Source of the DNA: Patella vulgata
Lineage: Eukaryota; Mollusca; Gastropoda; Patellidae
Direction: 5' to 3'
DNA length: 64,000 bases
Assembly (NCBI RefSeq): GCF_932274485.2
Contig: NC_065880.2
Span: 78,301,730 to 78,365,729, forward strand
Below are positions 55,684 to 64,000 of the stretch, piece after piece. The notes beneath the pieces were generated by a model. That model did no database searches. It was not told the origin of the DNA and was given only the letters and a program-made list of their open reading frames with translations. The number at the start of each line of letters is the position of its first letter. Within the stretch, counting starts at the first letter, position 1. The position numbers and the translations under genes are program-made.

Positions 55684-57807
55684 TCGCGTGCCAGAATGCT
55701 TTCGCGCGCCATTTGTAATGAAGCTGCTTGATGAACGAGGCTAAACATTACCGGTGTAGACTGGAACAACCAGACGTCAAAGACTACAATTCAATTTGGA
55801 CCTTTCCCTTATTTGGCCTACATAACTGATTAGAAATTACAGTAACAACAGAAACGATTGAATGTAAATCAGTTTATATACATTCATATCACATTTTTAA
55901 ATGCGTTGCGAACCATTTGTGTCCACTTCTAGTTGCTAAATAATAGAGATTTAGCTCCTTTGATTAATTGGCGCTCGATAGTGTTCACCTACGTCGTGCC
56001 TTTTTATAACCCCCCCCCCCCCCCCCAAAACAACACCGAAATCGGTAGACTGAAAGTACTATTACTTTTCGTCTTGGTGTGTAACCCCCTACATAAATGG
56101 TGAATCGGAGATTTCATTTCAAAGTTGGTAAGGAATACAATTAGCACACCCTTTATTTTCTCGGCGACAAATGTGTTTCTCATTTGTCCTCAGTATTCAA
56201 GCAAAGGTGAGTGACTGGGGACTGAAACCTTTTGGTGGATTTCTATCTAATTCTACAATAGGCTAATAACCCCATTCATTGAACAATGATAGTGACATAT
56301 CTATTACCATTTTAATAGTCATTTTGTCCAATATTTGTCAATAGTCTGTTCTCAATAATAAATTCGATTTCTGTTTACAACTTTACAGTCTGAATGTACA
56401 GACCGCTGTTTCGTGTTTGTTTAATTTCGTACTTTACTGGAGCGTGATCTAAAAAATCAAAATCAAATACTACCCCCAGGACATTTTCAATTTTCTGATA
56501 AAAGATATTATGGTACATGATGTGTGTTTTGCGAGCATCAATTAGATTTTGATTTTTTAAATACAAACCAAAAGTAAAACCCACATGAAATGATTTGTTC
56601 TCTTCCTTTAATCAATGTATTGGTATTTCGTATAAACGATCATTGTTTAGTACGTTCCACAATTTGCTCAACCATAATGGGATAAATTAGATAATAGATG
56701 TGATATGGATTCTCCATTACACGCCTGCCAGATTTCTACATTTACCAACTTAGTCTCTCTCTCTGTGGGAGATAACTCTATCGGTTGCGTTTCTCTAGAA
56801 TTATCATTATACTCGACATTAATATAGCTTTCAGATTTTAGAACCGACAATCCAATACCCTCGATGAAACCCAATTTATATCAAATAAAACTTAATTATG
56901 TATCATTTTTTGCATTCTTTCTGTCTGCTATGTTCGACCCCTATCAGACAGTTGGTTGTTATTTCTTCAGTGAACAGTTTACTCAAAACACATTGCCTCG
57001 TCTCCTTGCCTTAATCAACTTCCCTTTTTATCAATAGCCGTATACACCTAAGAAAACAGTAAGCAAACATCGGGGTGTTTTCGGACAAAATCGAGATTGG
57101 TAAAATGCTGATCAATGGAGACTTATCACCACAGGCTCGGTATAATTACAATGTAATCTTTACCCCATTCCTGTTGGTGGCTGGTTAGAGCTGGTCGCAC
57201 GTACATTAATGTTATTACATTCGATCCACTTTAACTAGCTTTGAGATGGCAGTCTGTGCTGCTTGGGCGTTTCTTCTATTCATAGCAAGTTCTTTGAAAT
57301 AGGATCGCTAGGATCACCGGCAAGAGAGCTAATCTCTTTGACGTCCGCGTTTCCCACTTCAAGTCAAAGACGGTTCCTGGAAATCTATTTTAGCTGTCAC
57401 AGTGTTCACTTTCACGAAGATTAATAAACTCCTCTCGGTGGCTACTTTCTTTGTGCTGAAAGAATTCTTATTGTACATCAAAACACTTAGTGTCAGTTTA
57501 AAATGTTGACTTGGTTCATTAACGACTGGCATGATGTAATTTTCAACCCATAGTGTGGGTTATTAAATATAGTTAGTTGTATTAGGGCCAGCGTGTCATG
57601 GACTTGTTATCATGTAAATTTTATACATAATCATCTCTTGCATTGAAAACTTTATAGTAATATTGTAAAAAAAAAATGAAGTGTTGCTGCTTTCAAAAGT
57701 AACTTTCGTGGTAGCATTTTAGCAAATATTTCTGATCTATTAGTTTTTAACTGATAACATTTATGTGTATTTGTGTATAGCTGTTGTCATTTATACTCTT
57801 GAGACTC
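55684..57807. other. Unassigned sequence, two minus-strand open frames
   Basis: Frames at 56668-56874 (starts MGFIEGIGLSVLKSESYIN) and 56375-56584 (includes VVFDFDFLDHAPVKYEIK) read like protein in composition but match nothing I recognise and have no clear splice partners. A run of C lies near 56012-56027. No repeat family identified. Confidence 0.25.
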
Positions 57808-58093
57808 GAGAGAGAGAGAAAGAGCGAGAGAGAGAGAGAGAGAGCTCAACGAGTACTCTACACAAACTAGGTCATTTCGGGACTAACATGGCTCAATTTG
57901 TATTTCAATAATTCGCTTGCGCGTAGGGGTCTTTAGTGGGAGGAAACCAGAGGACCCAGAGGAAACCCACGAGATTGGACAGGCGACCCTACTCCTTTTC
58001 ACGTTCAAGTTGGGACTCGAAACCACGCTATTTGACTCAATGACAGACCTTATAATGCAACGCGCACGCGTTAACCATTCGCCCTCCCCTCCC
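57808..58093 (-). repeat. SINE-A copy with (GA)n
   Basis: GA run, ACAAACTAGGTCATTTCGGG, AATTCGCTTGCGCGTAGGGG, head near GTTAACCATTCGCCCTCCCC. Confidence 0.88.
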
Positions 58094-58212
58094 CATTTAT
58101 ACATTTGAGTCTATTTTATTTTCACCGGAGTCTAGTAAAAATCAGGGTATGCTTCTTTTTTTTATAGAACACATTGCAGACCTCACATTTATTAACTGTT
58201 CCTTGAATCATA

Positions 58213-58418
58213 ACGCGTGCAGCATAGATCACACGGTCTGTCATTGAGTCAAGTGGCGTGGTTTTGATTCCCCGCTTGTACGTGACAAGGAGTAGGGTCG
58301 CGCCTGTCCAACCTCGTGGATTTTCTCCCATAACTAAAGACCGCTACGCGCAAGCGAATTATTGAAATCAAATTAAACCATTAAAAAATTAGTCCCGAAA
58401 TGACCCAGTCTCTCTCTG

Positions 58419-58456
<38 letters not shown>
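58213..58456 (+). repeat. SINE-A copy with long (TC)n tail
   Basis: CGGTCTGTCATTGAGTCAAG to AGTCCCGAAATGACCCAG, then about 48 bp of TC repeats. A deletion joins the body directly to the microsatellite. Confidence 0.88.
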
Positions 58457-58458
<2 letters not shown>

Positions 58459-58595
58459 GTTCTCTGAATCGTTTTAATTTTCTAAATTAAATTCTATTAT
58501 CATTTACGATATACCAAATTACAATATACCAAAAGCTGTATCTGAGAATTAATGGAACCCCAATTTATATTTGGGATGAACATGTCTGTTATTGC

Positions 58596-58959
58596 GTAAT
58601 AAAACCTTCTAGTCCTTACCGCACGGTACAAATATTATCACCACTAGAAGCAACAAATTCCAGAACAAGCCAGAACTCATACCAAAATGGCCGCTTTATA
58701 CAAATGAGTATTTAGGGGAATACTAACCCGAACCCTAACCCTAACCCTTTTAAGAGAAGTAAAAACTAAATTAGACCCAAGTTCAGTCTTTTAAAAAGGG
58801 TTAGGGTTAGGGTTAGTTATCCCCAAAATTCTCATTTATATAAAGCGGCCATTTTGGACTCCGGAAGCTCCCGAACCTCGATAAACTACTAGAAGGTTTT
58901 ATTTGTACCGTGCGGTAAGGACGGCCAGCCCTCGATAAACTACTAGAAGGTTTTATTAC
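58596..58959. mobile_element. Foldback element with telomere-like repeats in both arms
   Basis: Ends GTAATAAAACCTTCTAG and CTAGAAGGTTTTATTAC. Inner paired blocks are CCTTACCGCACGGTAC / GTACCGTGCGGTAAGG and AAAATGGCCGCTTTATA / TATAAAGCGGCCATTTT. Near the centre, CCCTAACCCTAACCC (58733-58747) faces GGGTTAGGGTTAGGGTTAG (58798-58816). Arms are imperfect, and the right arm has an extra copy of the end motif. Confidence 0.85.
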
Positions 58960-59726
58960 TCAACAAATACCTTCTCGAAGTATGTAATAAAATCTAATCG
59001 GGTGAAGTCCCAGGGTTGAACGACCTGTGCGGTTTCGCAAGACCAACAGCCTAGGGGTTTGAAAATGTAACAGAAATAATATTCCATCGGTGTCATAACG
59101 GATTATTTCCACTTTCGGTTGGGCCTTGTCCATCTTTTAAGGATGTGGAAATTGGAATCCGCTCAGTTTGACGTGTGTGTCATGAGGGTGTCTCACGAAA
59201 CAACAGTAATATAAATGGGTTGCTGGGGGAGATGGGGGAATCCTCTGAATGCTACCGATATATAACGATGAAGCGATGAAGACCAATTTTAAAAAAAAAA
59301 AAAAATCCGATTGCAGTGTAGTTGATGTCCAACTGTCTACGATATTTCTTCATACAGTTCTACTCTGCATTTTTAAAGGGAAAATTAACATTGTGAAGCA
59401 TGACTTTGCTTGGCTGAACATGATGAAAAGTACAATGCTAACATTATTGAAGTGCAGATGAAGTCAAATTAAAAAAATAACAAATGAAGCAAGTTGTCGA
59501 GCACATTTCATCTGTCTCTATGTCACACATGGCGACATGAAGTAGTCTTCTATTCCTGATTAATTTCATTTTCAAACATTGCACAAGGTCATCACAACTT
59601 GGTATCCATACATGTTGAAAAAAATCACCATTCAGCAAATAATTTGTTTGATCGAAGTTTTTAGATCATCGCACGATTTCCGTCAAAAGATCATCAGCTC
59701 TTGTACGTGTATATAATATTCTTTAT
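58960..59726. other. Nothing recognised
   Basis: No supported gene. A poly(A) run is near 59290-59303. Confidence 0.4.
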
Positions 59727-59946
59727 ATGAATCCCCGGTTGTACATGACAAGGAGTAGGATCGCCTGTCCAACCTCATGGGTTTTCTCCTGATCCTCCGG
59801 TTTCCTTCCACTGCTAAAGACCCCTACGCGCAAGCGAATTATTGAAATAAAATTAAACCATATGTAAGTCCCGAAATGACCTAGTTTGTGTCGAGTGGAC
59901 GTTAAACCCCATCTCTCTCTCTCTCTCTGTCTCTCTCTCTCTCTCT
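59727..59946 (+). repeat. SINE-A, 5' truncated, (TC)n tail
   Basis: Starts at GAATCCCCGGTTGTACATGA and runs to GACGTTAAACCCCATCTC plus TC repeats. Confidence 0.88.
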
Positions 59947-60079
59947 TTATATGAACATTCTACGGAATATACTCTTAAGGACAGTCTCATAATCTCTAGC
60001 ACTCGTGTATTGTTATTTGGTTGGGGTGGGTAATTTAAAGATTTCAATTTAGATCACAAGGCCCGTTAACGATGAATGG

Positions 60080-60300
60080 GCGTTGGGTGGCTGAATGGTC
60101 TAACGCGTGCCCTTTAGTTCATAAGGTCTGTCATTGAGTCAAGGAACACGGTTTCGAGAAGATGGATCGCCTGTCCAACCTGTGGGTTTTATCCGGGTCC
60201 TCCAGTTTCCTCCCATTGCTAATGGGCATGGCCCCTACGTGCAAGTAAAGTTTTAAAATAAAGATATACCATATTTTAGTCACGGAATGACCTAGTCTAC
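60080..60300 (+). repeat. SINE-A, diverged
   Basis: TTGGGTGGCTGAATGGTC, TCTGTCATTGAGTCAAGG, CGGGTCCTCCAGTTTCCTCC. Confidence 0.8.
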
Positions 60301-60761
60301 TGGGAAGCGAAATGTTGCAATAAAACTGTATTTTGTTATTTCCGAACTCATTGTCCCCATCCTACTTACACAGTGGGGGGGGGGGTCGTTTACTACATCT
60401 TAAAATTCCCTACCTAAGGGCCGAACAACTAACTCAATATATGTGATACGTTTTCAAACAACTTAAACGCGCCAGTCTTACTCTGGAAACGGTGACCAGT
60501 GTCCCAAGCTGTATTATGCGGTGTCTGTATAAACCAGACTTTTATTTTATAAAAATAATGTGTAGGTGAAATTTACCTTTCCTTATCAAGTACAGCACAT
60601 TGGTCATTCACGGTATAGACCTCTAAATGTACGGGAATCGATTATCAGGTCACCCAACGAAAACATTGATCCGAAATCTTAAAGGGGTTGCGTGCCCAGA
60701 TAAGCAGTTTTGACGTTTTGGGATAAGGTAAATACACCATTCCTCTATATTTTATAGATGG
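60301..60761. other. Nothing recognised
   Basis: No supported gene or repeat; a G run near 60376-60385. Confidence 0.4.
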
Positions 60762-60970
60762 GAGTTGGGTCTAACGTATTTTAGATCATATGGTCTATCA
60801 TCGAGTGAAGTGGGGTGGTTTTGATTCCCAGCTTATATTTAACAAGGAGTAGGGTCGGGTCGTCTGTCCAGCCTCGTGGATTTCCTCTCACTGCTAAAGA
60901 CCTTACGAGCAAGGGAAACAAAATTGAACCTTGAACTAGTTTGTGTTTAGTGTTGAGTGGAATTTAAATC

Positions 60971-61011
<41 letters not shown>
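60762..61011 (+). repeat. SINE-A, diverged, (TC)n tail
   Basis: GGAGTTGGGTCTAACG, GTGGTTTTGATTCCCAGC, ACAAGGAGTAGGGTCGGG, then about 34 bp TC. Confidence 0.8.
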
Positions 61012-61014
<3 letters not shown>

Positions 61015-61447
61015 GATCAATATCTCTTTCACTATCAGAACATGTTTTACTAATACACGAAAACTGTAACATGTGCGCCAAACACCATTTCACGATACAC
61101 TAAAAATAATTCCACACACTAACATTACCAATAAGTTGGTAGAATATTGGTGAATGGTATATTGCACACATTTTACTTTGTGTAAATTTGTTGTATTTGT
61201 TATGCAGTGATAAAATTGTCACTCTGTTTGATGGCAATGAACTATTTGTAAAGTGGACGATCAATTGAAGGAGGCAATGCACAATACAGTGAGACAAAAT
61301 AAAAAAAGAGGAAGAAAAGATAAAAGAGAAATTGTAAATTAAATTGATTGGGTGAAACCAAATTTAGCAACAAGAGAACAGATTAAGTTCATCGTCCTAA
61401 GAGAAATATTGTCTGGGAATGAAACGTTACTGGAGTAATATTAAAAA

Positions 61448-61449
<2 letters not shown>
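61012..61449. other. Nothing recognised
   Basis: No supported gene or repeat. Confidence 0.4.
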
Positions 61450-61498
<49 letters not shown>

Positions 61499-61738
61499 TA
61501 GGGTGGGGTTAACGTCCACTCGGCACAAATGGTCTAATTTATTTCAATAATTCGCTTGCGCGTAGGGGTCTTTAGCAGTGGGGGAAAACCGGAGGACCCG
61601 GAGAAAACCCACGGGGTTGGACAGGTGCCCCTACTCCTTGTCACGTACAACCAAGGAATCGAAACCACGCCAGTTTACTCAATGACAGACCTTATGATAC
61701 AGCACGCACTTGCTAACCATTCGGCCATCCAACCCCTC
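61450..61738 (-). repeat. SINE-A with long (GA)n
   Basis: About 43 bp of GA, then GGGGTTAACGTCCACTCGG, full body, head GGCCATCCAACCCC. Confidence 0.9.
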
Positions 61739-61805
61739 TGTAAAAAATAGATACAGTGTTGAACACGACGTCACCACCAACGGGTCTGTATACAACTAAA
61801 ATGAA

Positions 61806-62165
61806 AATAAGGAATTCCACGCCCTACTGTTCTGCATGAACTAAAGATGACGGACATACGACATGCGCCATGCAGTATACTGTGCAGAAATTTGGCCCCG
61901 ACAGCGGCGTTTCCGCTTACTCTTCATCAAATTCTAACTGTCAAGGGTCCTTTTACGTGCACACAGCCATGTACACGAGTCCTCGTTTTTTTGTACCATC
62001 TGAAGAACTTGATATTGTAAGGTGCCAAATCCCGTACTATTGGCTCTGGGGGAAACTACGCTGGTAAATCTCAGTAAACATTCTCGGCCAACACGCGGGA
62101 TCAATCTCCGGACTTCCTTGTTAGTGAGACGGTATCTTACTCACTGATCCTCTGTGGCTCCGCGG
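61806..62165 (-). repeat. SINE-B copy
   Basis: CACGCCCTACTGTTCTGCAT tail, CCCGACAGCGGCG, head CACTGATCCTCTGTGGCTCC. Confidence 0.82.
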
Positions 62166-62204
62166 ATATACATAAGTATGGGAATTAAACTAGATACTCT
62201 TATA

Positions 62205-62310
62205 TCTGCCAAGGGATCTTGTACGTGCAGGCCAATGTGTGCACTCGACCTCGGTTGTTGGTATCATATCCGAACGATTAAAATGTTGCTCTCTCCCGGT
62301 CCCTCTGATA
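62205..62310 (-). repeat. SINE-B internal fragment
   Basis: CTGCCAAGGGATCTTGTACG, GCCAATGTGTGCACTCGACC, CATATCCGAACGATT. Confidence 0.7.
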
Positions 62311-62834
62311 CTGTATAGTGTTACAGGCTTTATGATAAGCCTACGGGTTCATATTACGATATCACTACCTTCAAAGGGATAATTTTTTGTAGTTTCTGCT
62401 GGTGGCAAGTGATGCATCATCTTAATTATTTGATTTAACTTCAATTCCTCTAGATTTTTATACCAATTTAAATTGCTTCAAACATTTGATCTTTTGTGTC
62501 GACCTTCCGTTTAAACTTCACATTATTGACTGATTTGCTTTGACTCCTTAGCATCTGGATATTCCTCTGAAACACCGAAACTCTGATAGAGTGATATTAC
62601 AAATGTCGTTTTTGATCGAGCCTATAAGGGGTTTATTTCTTCTTCTTTTAATTTTTTTTTCACAAATAATCTCTGAAGATGGGGTGTGGGGAACAGGAAA
62701 ACCGACGACAAACTGCACTACATGAAAACTCTTAAGAAAACAAAACATTTGACAATCAAGTTAAGCAAAGGAATATAAAACAGCCCACGAATATTCCAAA
62801 TAAACTTGTGGTAAATATAAAAGGTTTATACGAA
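62311..62834. other. Nothing recognised
   Basis: No supported gene or repeat. Confidence 0.4.
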
Positions 62835-63300
62835 ATGAAATATGGTTTAACGCCCTACTGTTCTGTTCCAACTGGGCTAATGAAGACGGGCATGCGTCAT
62901 ACAGTGTGCTCTGAGGGAAATTTAGCTCGGACAGCGACACTGCGGCCCATATCAAATTCCAACTGCCAAGGATATTCACGTGCACGCCAATGTATACACG
63001 CGACCTCGGTTTTTCGTCCCATTCGAACGAATAGACAGCAGTCTTTGTCAGACCCTCCGTCCTGCACTACCGATAAGAGGAAACCACGTAGGAAAATCAC
63101 GATGTGTAAACGGGACCTCGGTTTTTCGTCCCATCCGAACGACTATACGCTGTCCCGTGACAGACCCTCTGTCCTGCACAATTGACAAGGAGGAACCACG
63201 CCGGGAAATACCGATGAACTGTCTCGGCCAACGTAGGTATGGAACGGGACCTCTAGGTTAGTTAGCGAACATCCTACCCACTGAACCACCGAGACTCCAA
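62835..63300 (-). repeat. SINE-B with internal duplication
   Basis: Full copy whose middle section is doubled: CGACCTCGGTTTTTCGTCCC with CAGACCCTCCGTCCTGCA occurs near 63000-63066 and again, slightly changed, near 63114-63178. Confidence 0.85.
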
Positions 63301-63538
63301 AACAAAAAGGTTTATACAGTTGTATAATTGTTCAGGTAACATTTAATAGCCTCCTATCTTCAGCTTGACATTGAAATTTCTGACTAATCTCATAGCTTTA
63401 TATAGAAACGTAAACGTCAGCAAGAACTATAGTATTTTTACTTCCGGTTCCCATCTTATCTGGCATAACGCCCATGGGATCGACAAGACAAAATTGTCCA
63501 TATGTGTCCATGTAAGAGAAACCTTGACTATAAGTATA

Positions 63539-64000
63539 CTATTCAAAAAAAGTAGGGGATATTTGATTTTTAAGTGTTATTAAAGTCACCTAATGAAACT
63601 GACGAAGAAACAAATGACAAAATGAAATGAAGTTCACATTCATCGATTTATTCCAAATGATCGTTAGACTAAGTAAGGCACAGACTGACCATTATAAGGG
63701 TAAAATGATACCCGGGGTCAAACAGCAAAGTTACCACAGCATCACAACCAAGTCAGTAACGGGTAAATCCTCCTCTGTTTGCCAAACAAGCATTGATCCG
63801 ACGTGGCATACTCCTAATGAGACGTCTAAGGTCATTTTGGTCCAAATTGTCCCATTCCTGTTGCAACGCAGCAGCAAGTTCTTGGACATTGGCAGGACGT
63901 TGTTGACGTTGACGTAACCTCTGTCCAAGCATGTCCCAGACATGCTCGATGGGGGAGAGGTCGGGACTCAGTGCTGGCCAAGGTAATTTGGTGATGTTCT
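63539..64000 (-). mobile_element. Tc1/mariner transposon, 3' end, continues past the window
   Basis: Left border near 63539 after a TA, with terminal-repeat-like ATTCAAAAAAAGTAGGGG. The transposase 3' end follows on the minus strand. The other end lies outside. Confidence 0.85.
63753..64000 (-). CDS. Tc1-type transposase, C-terminal 82 codons (partial)
   Basis: DDE transposase of a Tc1/mariner element, which cuts and pastes at TA dinucleotides. The visible part starts in ITKLPWPALSPDLSPIEHVW, with the third catalytic acidic residue as E in SPIEHVWD. It continues through DMLGQRLRQRQQRP, VQELAAALQQEWDNL and IRSMPRRINACLANRGGFT, ending RY then TGA at 63753-63755. No stop or frameshift in the visible part, which is typical of a young copy. 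The catalytic DD and DNA-binding domain lie beyond 64000. This is a mobile-element gene, not a host gene. Confidence 0.93.
   Translation of the reverse strand, partial: NITKLPWPALSPDLSPIEHVWDMLGQRLRQRQQRPANVQELAAALQQEWDNLDQNDLRRLIRSMPRRINACLANRGGFTRY

Noticed and set aside
58733-58816. True telomere or chromosome end
   Set aside because: Only two to three repeats per arm, in opposite orientations inside a foldback with sequence on both sides.
1-64000. CRISPR array, phage-type defence island or biosynthetic cluster
   Set aside because: The DNA is plainly animal; the direct repeats here are minisatellites or transposon copies without regular spacers.
1-64000. Retrovirus, LTR element or Polinton copy
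   Set aside because: No long terminal repeats and no gag, polymerase, integrase or capsid-like frame was recognised.

Overview
This is eukaryotic, animal DNA: AT-rich, with intron-rich genes using GT-AG splice sites and dense with short interspersed repeats. The gene set plus the two abundant tRNA-derived SINE families, which look like repeats I associate with molluscs, suggest a lophotrochozoan, most likely a gastropod. The species call is inference. The gene models below were built by hand from splice sites, reading phase and remembered human proteins.

Genes lie in the left 36 kb. (1) 1144-4009, + strand: the last three exons of OSTM1, a lysosomal membrane protein. (2) 5372-23324, - strand: a complete SYCP1, the transverse filament of the synaptonemal complex, in 29 coding exons that stay in frame (about 1051 residues). 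(3) 24282-29798, + strand: complete TYW3, a wybutosine-tRNA methyltransferase, in 7 exons (245 residues). It is head-to-head with SYCP1, so the two may share a promoter region. (4) 30869-32636, - strand: ADPRM, an ADP-ribose/CDP-alcohol diphosphatase, in two coding exons (329 residues), with a probable non-coding first exon near 35.5 kb. OSTM1/SYCP1 and TYW3/ADPRM are convergent pairs. The genes share no obvious pathway.

The right 28 kb holds no recognisable host gene. Its main structure is a 4.6-kb unit present three times in direct tandem (41652 to about 55683), nearly identical between copies. Each unit carries a promoter-like cluster (CRE half-site, perfect CArG box, TATA-like box) just upstream of a conserved 34-codon frame. 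The third copy alone has gained a SINE, with target-site duplication, and lost about 76 bp. From 55.7 kb to the end the sequence is SINEs, microsatellites, a foldback element with telomere-like repeats, and the 3' end of a Tc1-type transposon running off the edge.

Mobile elements are the main theme. SINE-A (tail of TC repeats) and SINE-B (tail of ATTTC repeats) have different tRNA-like heads but share a 3' end. There is a TTAA-flanked MITE family, a second MITE family, a hAT MITE and a hAT fragment with transposase coding sequence (both with 8-bp duplications), several foldbacks, and an 81-bp perfect inverted repeat. No retrovirus, LTR element, CRISPR array, rRNA or functional tRNA gene was seen.
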